A DNA stretch of 39,540 bases, from positions 1 to 39,540 of the forward strand of contig CAIVPX010000017.1 in NCBI GenBank assembly GCA_903907905.1, written 5' to 3'. Made by a program: the position numbers and the translations under genes. Shown here in pieces: positions 22,783 to 31,706 of this stretch (positions within the stretch are counted from its first letter, which is position 1; every line of letters starts with the position of its first letter). This DNA comes from an uncultured bacterium (lineage in GTDB: Bacteria > Pseudomonadota > Gammaproteobacteria > Burkholderiales > Burkholderiaceae_E). The notes beneath the pieces are model-generated. The model saw only the letters and a list, made by a program, of their open reading frames with translations, was not told the DNA's origin and did not search any database.

Positions 22783-24165
22783 ATGCTCCCACCACAACCA
22801 GCCACCGCATCACCCTACCCCCACGCGGCCGCGGACCAGGCCCAGCTTGATGCGCTGCGAGCGCTGGTGCGGCGCTCCACACAAGCGCCAGCCCTGAGCA
22901 CCCCAGTCCGCGACAGGGCCGCCCAACTGTTGCTCGATACCCTGGGTTGCGTGCTGGCCGGGCGACGCCACGGCCCGGTGCGCCAACTCGAGTCGGCGCT
23001 TTCGGCGATCGATCAGGGCCCCTTCCGATTTCCAGAAGGCCAACCGCTTTCGACTCAAGCGGCTGCAAGCGTCGCAGCCATGTCCGCTGCCTGGGACGAA
23101 GCTTGCGAGGGTCTGCCCTACGCTCACGGTCGCCCGGGTCTGGCACTGGTCGGGGCGCTGCTGCCGCTTGCCGTCGTGCGCAACGCCCCGCTCGATCATG
23201 TTCTCGAGAGCCTGATCGCGGGCTACGAGGTCGGTGGGCGGGCTGGCGGCTGGATGCGCATTCGCCCGGGCATGCACGTGGATGGCAACTGGCCGGCGTT
23301 TGGCGTCGCCGCAGGGGTGGCACACCTTTTGGGTCTGTCCGAAGCGCAACGTTGGACGGCCCTGGCGCTGGTCGCCTGCCAGCTTCCCACCAGCCTTTAC
23401 CTGCCCATCCGCACGGGCGACAACGGCCGCAACACCTACCTCTCGCATTGTGCCGCGCTGGGTACCCTGGCAGCCTTCTCGGCAGGCGCAGGCATCACCG
23501 CTCCTGACAAGGCCCTGCTCGATTACGCCCGCGACTACGCAGTCACCGATGGAGCGCCGGCGCCTGCGATCGACCGCAGCCTGATCCTGGAGGCCTATTT
23601 CAAGCCGCATGCCGGCGTGCGCCACGCGCACTACGGGCTGGAGGCAGCCATGCAGATTCGCGAGCGGCTGGGGCACACTTCGACGGGCATCACGGACATC
23701 CACCTGAGGATCTACGAAGAAGGGGCAACTTATGCCGGCAATCGCGATCCTCAGGCGCCCATCACGGGTCAGTTCAGCCTGAGCCTGGGTGTGGCCGCCG
23801 GGCTTCGGTATGGCGGCATGAGCCCCAGCCTGTTTCAGCCGGACCACTTTCAAGACCCCGAACTGCGGCGCCTCGAACAACGGGTGCAGATCGAACCCGA
23901 TCCGCTGCTCGGTGCAGGCGGCGCACGGGCCGCCGTGCTCACCGTGGTGGCTGCGGGCCGGTCATACGAGGCTCGTGTCGACCGCCTCGACGGCGATGCC
24001 GCCAACCCCCTGTCGCAGGCTCGCCTCATCGAGAAGTTCCAGCAGTACGCGGAGCCCTGCGTGGCGCGCGATGCCTCGTATCGTTTCGCCACCGCGCTGC
24101 TCGAACCAAGCGGCGCGGCGGGATTCGCTACCCTCTGGTCAAGCCTGACCGGCCCGCCTCACTGA
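22783..24165 (+). CDS. MmgE/PrpD family protein
   Basis: A 460-residue protein of the MmgE/PrpD family, which includes 2-methylcitrate dehydratase, cis-aconitate decarboxylase and immunity-related itaconate enzymes. Landmarks are AAQLLLDTLGCVLAGRR near residue 50, LIAGYEVGGRAG, HVDGNWPAFGVAAGVAHLLG, and YFKPHAGVRHAHYGLEAAM with the conserved Lys-Pro-His. Many members in Burkholderiales lie beside Bug receptors and act on unknown tricarboxylate-like acids. It heads a run of five co-directional genes ending at 27932; the next gene, a Bug receptor, starts 72 nt later. Prp operon partners (prpB, prpC) are absent, so 2-methylcitrate is not the likely substrate. Confidence 0.9.
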   Translation: MLPPQPATASPYPHAAADQAQLDALRALVRRSTQAPALSTPVRDRAAQLLLDTLGCVLAGRRHGPVRQLESALSAIDQGPFRFPEGQPLSTQAAASVAAMSAAWDEACEGLPYAHGRPGLALVGALLPLAVVRNAPLDHVLESLIAGYEVGGRAGGWMRIRPGMHVDGNWPAFGVAAGVAHLLGLSEAQRWTALALVACQLPTSLYLPIRTGDNGRNTYLSHCAALGTLAAFSAGAGITAPDKALLDYARDYAVTDGAPAPAIDRSLILEAYFKPHAGVRHAHYGLEAAMQIRERLGHTSTGITDIHLRIYEEGATYAGNRDPQAPITGQFSLSLGVAAGLRYGGMSPSLFQPDHFQDPELRRLEQRVQIEPDPLLGAGGARAAVLTVVAAGRSYEARVDRLDGDAANPLSQARLIEKFQQYAEPCVARDASYRFATALLEPSGAAGFATLWSSLTGPPH

Positions 24166-24237
24166 CCCCCAGGCGGGAAGCCGGGGACACACTCGCGGCG
24201 CCCCCCGCCGCTCGGACTGCAATTGAAGGAGACACAG

Positions 24238-25224
24238 ATGAATCACCAACGCAAGCTTTTCATCAGCGCGTGCCTGGGCTTGGCGCTGCTCGCGCCCGTC
24301 CAGGCTCAGGTCCAGTCCGCTGAGGCCTTTCCCAGCCGGCCAATCAAGATCGTGGTGCCCTTCACGCCCGGTGGCGCCACGGACATTACCGCCCGAGTGA
24401 TCGGCGAAAAACTCCAGGGCCAATGGGGGCAACCCGTGCTGATCGAGAACCGCCCGGGCGGCGGTAGCAACATCGGTGCCGACTACGTCGCCAAGTCTGC
24501 GCCCGACGGCTACACCATCGTGCTGGGTGTCACAGGGTCCCACGGCATCAACATCAGCCTCTATAAAAAGATGCCTTACCACCCCCTGCGCGACTTCGAA
24601 CCGATCACGCAGGCCACGGTCTACCCCAACACCATCATCGTGCACCCGAGCCACCCGGCCAACACGCTTCAGGAACTGCTGGCCATGGCACGCAAGGAGC
24701 CCGGCAAGATTCCGTATGGCCACGACGGCACCGGCACCGGCTCACATCTGGCCATGGCATTACTACTGCACAAGGCGGGGACCACCATGCAGCCTGTCCC
24801 GTACAAGGGCTCATCGCAGATCATGACCGACGTGATGGGCCAGCAGATCCCCGTCGGCGTCACAGGCATCATTGCGGTGATGCCCAATTACAAGGCCGGA
24901 AAACTGAAAATCCTGGGCTTCACCTCACCCGAACGGATTGCCTCGGCACCTGATGTCCCCACCATTGCCGAGCAGGGGTTTCCGGGTTTCTCCGGCGAGC
25001 CCTGGTCGGGATTCTTTGCACCCAAGGGAACGCCCAAACCCATCGTGGAAAAACTCGCCGACGGGCTGATCACCGCCATGCGCCAACCGGATGTCGCCAA
25101 GCGCATGGCAGAGCTCGGCACGCCGCTGGTCGGCAGCCGGCCTGACGAATTCAGAGCCTACGTCGAGAAGGAAATCGAGAAGTGGGCAGAGGCCGTCAAA
25201 GTGTCCGGTGCCACGGCCGACTGA
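24238..25224 (+). CDS. Bug-family periplasmic substrate-binding protein
   Basis: A 328-residue Bug receptor: signal peptide RKLFISACLGLALLAPVQAQ, then IKIVVPFTPGGATDITARVI, LIENRPGGGSNIGADYVAKS, APDGYTIVLG, PVPYKGSSQIMTDVMGQQI and GFFAPKGTPKPIVEKLADGL. ATG 24238 is chosen over the in-frame TTG 15 nt earlier because AAGGAG sits 6 nt before it and would be inside the longer version. It lies between MmgE/PrpD and a CoA-transferase gene (24 nt away), so it probably supplies the acid that those enzymes use. Confidence 0.94.
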   Translation: MNHQRKLFISACLGLALLAPVQAQVQSAEAFPSRPIKIVVPFTPGGATDITARVIGEKLQGQWGQPVLIENRPGGGSNIGADYVAKSAPDGYTIVLGVTGSHGINISLYKKMPYHPLRDFEPITQATVYPNTIIVHPSHPANTLQELLAMARKEPGKIPYGHDGTGTGSHLAMALLLHKAGTTMQPVPYKGSSQIMTDVMGQQIPVGVTGIIAVMPNYKAGKLKILGFTSPERIASAPDVPTIAEQGFPGFSGEPWSGFFAPKGTPKPIVEKLADGLITAMRQPDVAKRMAELGTPLVGSRPDEFRAYVEKEIEKWAEAVKVSGATAD

Positions 25225-25248
25225 GCCAGGCGCGCCCGCCTCGCCACC

Positions 25249-26427
25249 ATGACCACGCAGACGCTCGCCGGCATTCGGGTGCTTGACCTGACCGGCTATG
25301 TCGCCGGCCCCTACGCGGGCGCCCTGCTGGGTGACCTGGGCGCCGACGTCATCAAGGTCGAAGGCCCCGATGGCGACACGATGCGCCATTACCCATCGAC
25401 CCTGCCGGGAGAGAGCCGCTACTACCTCGGCGTGAACCGAAACAAGCGCGGTATCGCCATCGACCTGAAGAAGCCCGAGGGCCTGGCGCTGCTCCGGCGC
25501 ATGATCGGGGCTGCCGACGTCCTGATGCACAACTTCCGACCCTCGGCGGCCGGCCGGCTCGGTCTTGGCATGCAGACCCTCCGCTCGCAGCACCGGCGTC
25601 TGGTTGCGTGCAGCCTGACCGGCTTCGGAACCACCGGACCCAAGGCCGACTTTCCGGGCTTCGACCAGGTGCTTCAGTCGCTCTCGGGAATCGCCCACGC
25701 GCAAGGCGCAGCGCGCGGTGAACCCCAGATCGTGCTCGGCTCGGCCGTCGACTTTTATGCGGCGGCGCTGCTGGCAATGGCCATTTCTGCAGCGCTCTTC
25801 AGCCGCGAGCGCACGGGCCAAGGCAGCGCCATCGACGCCTCTCTGCTGCGCAGCGCACTGGCCATGCAGGCGGGTCGCATGGTCTGGGCCGAACACGAAG
25901 GGCGAGAGGCCGGGCGTGACCTGCGCCCGGGCCGTCTGGCGGGTATTCACCCGACGCGAGAGGGCCACCTGTATCTGCAGGCCCAGACGCCAAAGTTCTG
26001 GACAGCCTTGTGCGAGCTGACCGGGCTGCACGAACTGGCCGTTGACCCGCGCTACGACACCATGAAGAAGCGACAGCAGCACGAGGAGGCACTGGTGGCT
26101 CAACTCAGGGCCGCGCTGATGGCCCGCACCGCCCTAGAGTGGGAGGCTCATTTCGGCGATCGTGTACCTTGCACCGCGGTACGCAGCATTGAGGACATGT
26201 TTGATGATCCCCAGGTTCAGGCTCAGGGACTGGTCGCCCTGCACACTCACCCGCACCTGGGCACCTATCGCGCCATGCGCGGTCCCGTTGGCATTGAAGA
26301 CGGCCGCCCGCCGCGCCCGGAACGACGGGCGCCCAGCCTTGGCGAGCACAGCGACGAAGTGCTGATCGAGCTGGGCCTCAAGGGACACGAGATTGCAGCA
26401 CTGCGCCAATCTGGAACAATCCGCTGA
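25249..26427 (+). CDS. Class III (CaiB/BaiF) CoA-transferase
   Basis: A 392-residue class III CoA-transferase. It begins LAGIRVLDLTGYVAGPYAGA, continues LGADVIKVEGPDGDTMRHYP and YYLGVNRNKRGIAIDLKKPE, and has the expected catalytic D168 in LGSAVDFYAAALLAMA. The enzyme moves CoA from one acyl-CoA to a free carboxylic acid through an aspartyl-CoA intermediate, activating a substrate without ATP. Position between the Bug receptor and the dioxygenase/crotonase genes suggests it activates the imported acid or a product of it. Confidence 0.94.
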   Translation: MTTQTLAGIRVLDLTGYVAGPYAGALLGDLGADVIKVEGPDGDTMRHYPSTLPGESRYYLGVNRNKRGIAIDLKKPEGLALLRRMIGAADVLMHNFRPSAAGRLGLGMQTLRSQHRRLVACSLTGFGTTGPKADFPGFDQVLQSLSGIAHAQGAARGEPQIVLGSAVDFYAAALLAMAISAALFSRERTGQGSAIDASLLRSALAMQAGRMVWAEHEGREAGRDLRPGRLAGIHPTREGHLYLQAQTPKFWTALCELTGLHELAVDPRYDTMKKRQQHEEALVAQLRAALMARTALEWEAHFGDRVPCTAVRSIEDMFDDPQVQAQGLVALHTHPHLGTYRAMRGPVGIEDGRPPRPERRAPSLGEHSDEVLIELGLKGHEIAALRQSGTIR

Positions 26428-26472
26428 ACGCGCCGGGCCCAGGCGCAGCCCCACCCTCTTCGCCACGGAGAC

Positions 26473-27123
26473 ATGCCGATGAGTGCACCGGACCGCCACA
26501 ACCCGCTCGACCCCATCCACCCGCTGCGACACTTCGTTCAGCAGATGACCCATCTGGTGGCCGGCACCGATGATGAGCCCACCCTGCTGCGAGAGGGTCG
26601 ATCCTTGCTGTCGGAGCTTATTCGCGATGACCGGTGGCTGCCTGAATCCTGCGCCCGGTCGGTACCCGGCACCTACCGCCAGTACCTGCTCTACTGCGAT
26701 CCGTTCGAGCGCTTCTCGGTGGTCAGCTTCGTCTGGGCGCCCGGCGCCGGTACCCCGGTGCACGATCACACGGTCTGGGGCCTGGTCGGCATGATGCGGG
26801 GCGCTGAACGCTGTACGGAATACGCGCCCGAGGGGGCGCACAGGGTTCGAGCCTGCGGCATCGAGCACATCCTCAAGCCCGGGATGATCGAGGCCGTGTC
26901 GCCCGCGGTCGGCGACTGGCATGTCGTCGCCAACGCACTGCCCGACGCCGATTCAATCAGCATTCATGTCTACGGCGGCAATATCGGGTCGGTCAAGCGC
27001 CACATGGTCGATTCGGCAAGCGGCGAGATCCGCGACTTCATCTCCGGCTATTCAAGCCAGGAATTGCCCAATCTATTCGACCGCTCGGCTGCGGTACGCG
27101 CCGCAGCGACCCGCCAGGGTTGA
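26473..27123 (+). CDS. Cysteine dioxygenase-like thiol dioxygenase
   Basis: A 216-residue cupin of the thiol dioxygenase family. Metal ligands H97 and H99 (PVHDHTVWG) and H150 (GDWHVV) are at the expected spacing, and S163-x-H165-x-Y167 (SISIHVYGG) is the Ser-His-Tyr triad of this family. There is no Cys at the position that forms the Cys-Tyr crosslink in mammalian cysteine dioxygenase (G103 after HTVW), as in bacterial 3-mercaptopropionate and cysteine dioxygenases. It would oxidise a thiol to a sulfinate with O2 and Fe(II). The crotonase follows after 5 nt. ATG 26473 has GGAGA upstream; ATG 26479 is an alternative. Confidence 0.87.
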   Translation: MPMSAPDRHNPLDPIHPLRHFVQQMTHLVAGTDDEPTLLREGRSLLSELIRDDRWLPESCARSVPGTYRQYLLYCDPFERFSVVSFVWAPGAGTPVHDHTVWGLVGMMRGAERCTEYAPEGAHRVRACGIEHILKPGMIEAVSPAVGDWHVVANALPDADSISIHVYGGNIGSVKRHMVDSASGEIRDFISGYSSQELPNLFDRSAAVRAAATRQG

Positions 27124-27128
27124 GGTCG

Positions 27129-27932
27129 ATGCTGCAAGCACCTGCCGTGTCGTTGACGGTGACCGAGGGGATTGCCCGGATCGAGCTTTGCCGTCCGGAG
27201 CGTGGCAACGCGCTCTCGCCAGCCTTGGTCGAGGCACTGATCGATGCCGTGCTGCGGGCAAGCGAAGACGACCGCGTCCACACCCTGGCGCTGCACGCAG
27301 CCGGCCACAACTTCTGCACCGGCTTCGACCTTGAAGAACTGGACACGCTCACCGATGGCGATCTGCTGCACCGGTTCGTACGAATCGAGTGCCTGCTCGA
27401 TCTGCTCTGGCATGCGCCGGTACGAACCATTGCGCTCGTTCAGGGACGAGCCTGGGGCGCGGGGGCCGATCTGATGGTGGCCTGCAATCAACGCCTCATT
27501 GCGCAGGACACGACCCTCCGTTTTCCAGGCGCGGGTTTTGGCATCGTCTTGGGCACCCGCCGACTTGCCGAGCGCGTGGGCCGCGACACGGCTCTGCGGT
27601 GGATCACGGGCGGTAATACGCTCGATCAGTCTCAAGCCCTGGCAAGCGAGCTGGCGACCGGCGTGTGGTCGGTTCCCGACGAAGCAAGCGATCGGGCCGA
27701 GTCGGTCGCACGCCTGATCGCCGAGTGCATGGGGCCGGCGCCGGTCGTCGACCGCATGACCTTGCGTGCGCTCAGGCAGGCAAGCCACGGCCAAGGCGAA
27801 TCGGCCGCCAAAACTGCCGCCGATGCCGACCTCGCCGCGCTGGTCCGGTCAGCCGCCCGGCCAGGGCTGAAGGCCCGGCTATTGGCCTATCGGGAAGGTG
27901 TCAAAGCGGCGGCCGTTGCACGAAAGGCCTGA
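27129..27932 (+). CDS. Enoyl-CoA hydratase/isomerase (crotonase) family protein
   Basis: A 267-residue crotonase-fold protein: RIELCRPERGNALSPALVEA, first oxyanion segment HNFCTGFDLEE (60-70), second GRAWGAGADLMVACN (106-120). The positions of the two glutamates of classical hydratases read as non-acidic or shifted residues (loop RFPGAGFGIVLG), so the exact chemistry is open. ATG 27129 is chosen over an in-frame TTG 9 nt earlier; GAGG lies close upstream. It is the last gene of the run that begins with MmgE/PrpD, and its end faces the acyl-CoA ligase across an 87-bp gap containing the CTCACC repeat. Confidence 0.88.
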   Translation: MLQAPAVSLTVTEGIARIELCRPERGNALSPALVEALIDAVLRASEDDRVHTLALHAAGHNFCTGFDLEELDTLTDGDLLHRFVRIECLLDLLWHAPVRTIALVQGRAWGAGADLMVACNQRLIAQDTTLRFPGAGFGIVLGTRRLAERVGRDTALRWITGGNTLDQSQALASELATGVWSVPDEASDRAESVARLIAECMGPAPVVDRMTLRALRQASHGQGESAAKTAADADLAALVRSAARPGLKARLLAYREGVKAAAVARKA

Positions 27933-27955
27933 GGCGGCCCCGCGCTCGCGGCCGG

Positions 27956-27997
<42 letters not shown>

Positions 27998-28019
27998 GCT
28001 CACCGCCCGACGCCCGACT

Positions 28020-29696
28020 TCAGAAAGCCTGTTGCGCCGCGCGCCGCGCCGCGAGTTCCTTGCGCGCCAGATCAAGCAGCGCGCTACGCTGAATCTTGCC
28101 GGTGCTGGTTCGGGGAAGCTCACTCACCAGGCTGAGGTAGCGCGGCACCTTGTAATCGGCGAGCGTCCCCTTGCAGTGGGCGCGAAGCTCTGCATGGTCC
28201 AGGCTTCGCCCTTCATTGGGCTGCACAAACGCAAACCCCACCTCGCCCAGACGGTCATCGGGTACGCCCACCACAGCAGCGATGAGCACGGCCGGATGCC
28301 GAACCAGGTGCTGCTCGATTTCGACCGGGTACACGTTGGTGCCCCCGCTCTTGTACATCTCCTTCAGACGACCGGAGATGCTGATATAGCCCTGCGCATC
28401 GATGCTGCCCAGATCACCCGTTCGCAGCCACCCCTCGGGCGTGATCGTTTCTGCCGTGGCCTCGGGGTTCTTGTAGTAACCCATCATGACCGTCTCGCCA
28501 CGGCACTGGATCTCGCCGGTCTCGCCAGGCCCCAGCACCGCGCCCGAGCCTGGGTCGATGATGCGAATCTCGCTGGGCCCCAGCACCGGCGCGAGGTTTT
28601 GACAGCACACATCCACGGAGTCATCGGGCCGATTGAAGGTGGTCGAGATGGTGTTTTCCGTCATGCCATAGGTGGACATGAGGTGCTGCAGACCCATGGC
28701 CTGCATGAAGCCCCGGAAGGTTGACTGCATGACAGGCGCCCCGCCGATCCAGGCGCACTTGAGATGCGACAGGTCGCGCGCCGAAATCGTAGGGTGATTG
28801 GCCAGATCGACGAAGTGGGTGGGGATGCCACCGAAGCAGCTGATGCGCTCACGCTCGAGCAGATCGAGGGCGGCACCCGTGTCCCACTGCGGCATGGCGA
28901 CGTAGCAGCCCCCCAGTGTCATCGCCGGCACCATGGCCATGTAGAGACCCGCCACGTGATAGAGCGGCAGATGGCCGAGCGCACGTCCGCCCGGCTCAAG
29001 GCCCAGCATCAGCCCGACACGGGTCGCCTGCTTGGTCACCCGGTGGTTGTGCATCGCGCCCTTGGGCTTGCCCGTCGTGCCAGAGGTGTAGACGATGATC
29101 AGGGGATCGGTCACCTGCACCGCCGACTCGGCGGCCGCCAGCGCATCAGTGCGCGCGCCCTCGCACATCGACTCGAAGCGGATCGCACACGCCGGCGCAT
29201 CGGGGCCGACACAGATCAGATGACGAAGCTTGGGCAACTCGGGCACGGACAAGGGCGCCTCGGTGGCACTTGCAATCGCCGGAGAGATCTGCGCCAGCAT
29301 GGCCAGGTAGTCGTTCCCCCACATGCGACGCGTCATGACGACGGCTCGCGCATCGGACTGCGCCAGGATGTAACCAGCCTCCGCAGCGGTGTAGCGGGTA
29401 TTGATCGGCACCAGCACCACGCCGATTCGCGCGCACGCCAGAAAACACAACACCCATTCGCGTGAGTTGGTGAGCCAGACACCGAGATGGTCTCCGCGCG
29501 CCAGGCCGAGCCCAAGCAGACTGCTCGCGAACTGGTCGACCTCGGCATCGGTCTCGGCGAATGTGCTGACCTTCCCCTCGCACTTGAGAAACGGCAGGGA
29601 CCCGTGAAGACGCGCCGAGCGGCGCATGGCCCCGCCAACCGTCAGGCCGTCCAGTTGCGAGACCGTGGCCTCAATGGCAAGGCTGCCCGCACTCAC
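28020..29696 (-). CDS. AMP-binding acyl-CoA synthetase
   Basis: A 558-residue adenylate-forming ligase. Motifs: P-loop YTSGTTGKPKG (203-213), the adenine/acyl pocket STYGMTE (341-347), WLRTGDLGSIDAQGY hinge region, and K534 in TSTGKIQR, the lysine of the adenylation step. It joins a carboxylic acid to CoA with ATP to AMP plus PPi. The aromatic/aliphatic specificity cannot be read off. Its ATG overlaps the stop of the SDR upstream by 4 nt, so the two are one operon facing the MmgE/PrpD run. The end lies next to the CTCACC repeat. Confidence 0.94.
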   Translation of the reverse strand: MSAGSLAIEATVSQLDGLTVGGAMRRSARLHGSLPFLKCEGKVSTFAETDAEVDQFASSLLGLGLARGDHLGVWLTNSREWVLCFLACARIGVVLVPINTRYTAAEAGYILAQSDARAVVMTRRMWGNDYLAMLAQISPAIASATEAPLSVPELPKLRHLICVGPDAPACAIRFESMCEGARTDALAAAESAVQVTDPLIIVYTSGTTGKPKGAMHNHRVTKQATRVGLMLGLEPGGRALGHLPLYHVAGLYMAMVPAMTLGGCYVAMPQWDTGAALDLLERERISCFGGIPTHFVDLANHPTISARDLSHLKCAWIGGAPVMQSTFRGFMQAMGLQHLMSTYGMTENTISTTFNRPDDSVDVCCQNLAPVLGPSEIRIIDPGSGAVLGPGETGEIQCRGETVMMGYYKNPEATAETITPEGWLRTGDLGSIDAQGYISISGRLKEMYKSGGTNVYPVEIEQHLVRHPAVLIAAVVGVPDDRLGEVGFAFVQPNEGRSLDHAELRAHCKGTLADYKVPRYLSLVSELPRTSTGKIQRSALLDLARKELAARRAAQQAF

Positions 29697-30484
29697 ACCG
29701 AATACCCCCCGTCAACTGCCAGATGCTGCCCGGTGACATAGCCGGCGCGCCTTGACGCCATAAACACTGCAACATCAGCAATCTCGTCGACCGAGCCGAA
29801 GCGCCGCAACGCCGTATTGCGCTGCATGGCCTCGACGAACTGCGGCGTGACCCGCTCGCGCAAACGATCGAACAGTCCCCCATCGACGATGCCAGGCGCG
29901 ACAGAATTGGCCCGGATGCCGAACCGCCCCTCCTCACGGGCAATGCCGCGGATGAGCGCCTCGATGCCAGCCTTGGGCACCGTAGACAGAATGTCGAGCG
30001 GCGGATGGCGATCAATGCCCGCCGTGGTGATCGCCACAAAAGATCCGCCCCCGCCTTCGCGCATGCGCGGCAACACCGCTTTCACCACATTGAAGAAGTT
30101 GTTGAGGTCACCGTCGATGGTGCGCCGCCACTCCTCGGGGTCAATGTTGGAGACGTACACCATGCTGATGTCGGCACCGACCGCATACACGAGGGTATGG
30201 ATGCGCCCATACCGCTTCGCCACCGAGTTGACCGCAGCCTGGACCGAGACGAGATCTTCAAGGCTCATGCGCAAGGCCTCGGCCTGCCCCCCGGCTTCGA
30301 CGATCTGCGCCACCGCACGCTCGGCGGCCTCGATACCCTTGCGGTAGGTGAGGACCACCTTGCAACCGCTGGCCGCCAGGCGCCGGCCGATACCCTGGCC
30401 GATACCGCCACTGCCACCGATGACCAGGGCTGCGCCCTCGGGAAAGTCGGGCTCGTCGCCCGACCGGGTGTGTGCTGCCTGCAT
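29693..30484 (-). CDS. SDR-fold protein with a degenerate active site
   Basis: A 263-residue short-chain dehydrogenase-fold protein. The cofactor loop is intact (IGGSGGIGQGIG, 22-33) and the C-terminal GQHLAVDGGYSV is typical. But the catalytic YxxxK reads S167-T-V-P-K171, the catalytic Ser position reads T153/T154, and NNAG reads Y-A-V-G. With Tyr missing, classical hydride transfer with proton relay is doubtful; enoyl-reductase-like members use other spacings. ATG 30484 is chosen since GGAG lies 8 nt upstream. It is co-translated with the acyl-CoA ligase and diverges from the Bug gene at 30684. Confidence 0.85.
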   Translation of the reverse strand: MQAAHTRSGDEPDFPEGAALVIGGSGGIGQGIGRRLAASGCKVVLTYRKGIEAAERAVAQIVEAGGQAEALRMSLEDLVSVQAAVNSVAKRYGRIHTLVYAVGADISMVYVSNIDPEEWRRTIDGDLNNFFNVVKAVLPRMREGGGGSFVAITTAGIDRHPPLDILSTVPKAGIEALIRGIAREEGRFGIRANSVAPGIVDGGLFDRLRERVTPQFVEAMQRNTALRRFGSVDEIADVAVFMASRRAGYVTGQHLAVDGGYSV

Positions 30485-30683
30485 GGGAAATCTCCATCGC
30501 TTGGCCATGCACAGACGGGCACGGCCACGCTGAACATTGGCGTGAGGCCCCGCACCGAACGAGGCGTCAGAGCATCAGTTTCTTCTTGAAAACGATCCTA
30601 CCATGTGCAATTCTCGCGGCGCGCCGCGCGTACCGCTCAGCGCCTGCGTCCGTTTCATTGTGAACCCTTAGGAGGCGACCGGC
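30485..30683. promoter_or_regulatory. Divergent promoter region between SDR-ligase operon and Bug/GST genes
   Basis: A 199-bp gap holding both promoters. TTAGGAGGC just before ATG 30684 is a very good ribosome-binding site. No -35/-10 pair or operator stood out. Confidence 0.4.
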
Positions 30684-31664
30684 ATGGTCCGTCACTGGCT
30701 CAAGAAGTCTGTGCTTGTATCGGTTGGGCTCATCACCGCGGCCAGTTGCGCTGCGCAGGCCCAGGAGTACCCCTCGCGCGCGATCCGTATCGTCACGCCG
30801 ATCGCAACCGGCGGCATGACCGATATCGTCTCGCGCGTCATGGCGGCGAAGCTGGCCGAGCGGCTCGGTCAGCCCACCGTCGTCGAAAACCGCGCGGGTG
30901 CGGGGGGCAGCATTGGCGCAGAGACCGTGGTCCGTGCCGCACCCGACGGCTACACGCTGCTGTTTGCCTACCCGGGCCCGATCGTCGTCAACCCATCGCT
31001 CTTCAAGAGCCTGAGCTACGACCCCGAGCGCGACCTTGCCCCGGTCAGTCTGTTGGGCAACTACCCGATGGTGCTTGCGGTCAACCCCTCGGTCAAAGCG
31101 CAAACGGTTGCCGAGCTCATCGAGCTTGCCCGCCGCACCCCCCAGCAACTCACCTACGGGTCGGCCGGCAATGCCAGCACCTCGCACCTGGCGATGGAGT
31201 TGCTCCGACGCGAGGCCGGCATCGAGATGACGCACGTGCCCTACAAGGGGGCTGCGCCAGCCATGACCGACCTGATTGGCGGCCGCATCCAGCTGGTCTT
31301 CGATTCAGTTCAGCTGGTCATGCCTCAGCACCAGGCCGGCCGCCTGCGCGCGCTGGCGGTAAGCAGCCGCGAGCGCTCGCCCACGGTGCCCGAACTGCCC
31401 GGCATGGGCGAGAGCGGTCTGCGCAATGTTGATGTCATGGGCTGGTTTGCCATCTTCGTGCCCGCCGCCACGCCACGACCGATCATCGACCGACTGGCCC
31501 GCGAGTTCAACGCCATCGTCAAGGACCCTGCCATCGTCAAGGACCTGCTCGGCCGCGGCATCGCCGCACAGGGGGGCTCGCCCGAGGCCTTGGGAGCGCT
31601 GGTGCGCCACGAGCGGCAGATGTGGCACAAGGTCGTCACGCAGGCCGGCATTCAGGCCGACTGA
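30684..31664 (+). CDS. Bug-family periplasmic substrate-binding protein
   Basis: A 326-residue Bug receptor: signal peptide KKSVLVSVGLITAASCAAQAQ (cleavage after AQA), IRIVTPIATGGMTDIVSRVM, VVENRAGAGGSIGAETVVRA, APDGYTLLFAY, HVPYKGAAPAMTDLIGGRIQ, IFVPAATPRPIIDRLAREF. The loop reads TPIATGG instead of the usual PF/YPPGG, a small change in the ligand pocket. A strong AGGAGG precedes the ATG. A GST gene follows after 42 nt, the same Bug/GST pairing seen at 3.3-5.0 kb but in the opposite order. Confidence 0.93.
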   Translation: MVRHWLKKSVLVSVGLITAASCAAQAQEYPSRAIRIVTPIATGGMTDIVSRVMAAKLAERLGQPTVVENRAGAGGSIGAETVVRAAPDGYTLLFAYPGPIVVNPSLFKSLSYDPERDLAPVSLLGNYPMVLAVNPSVKAQTVAELIELARRTPQQLTYGSAGNASTSHLAMELLRREAGIEMTHVPYKGAAPAMTDLIGGRIQLVFDSVQLVMPQHQAGRLRALAVSSRERSPTVPELPGMGESGLRNVDVMGWFAIFVPAATPRPIIDRLAREFNAIVKDPAIVKDLLGRGIAAQGGSPEALGALVRHERQMWHKVVTQAGIQAD

Positions 31665-31706
31665 ACGGCCGCGAATGGCCCAAGGCAACGCTTCAGGAGA
31701 CTCAAG

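Noticed and set aside
22810-23880. 356-codon frame antisense to MmgE/PrpD.
   Set aside because: Shadow of a complete, well-supported gene.
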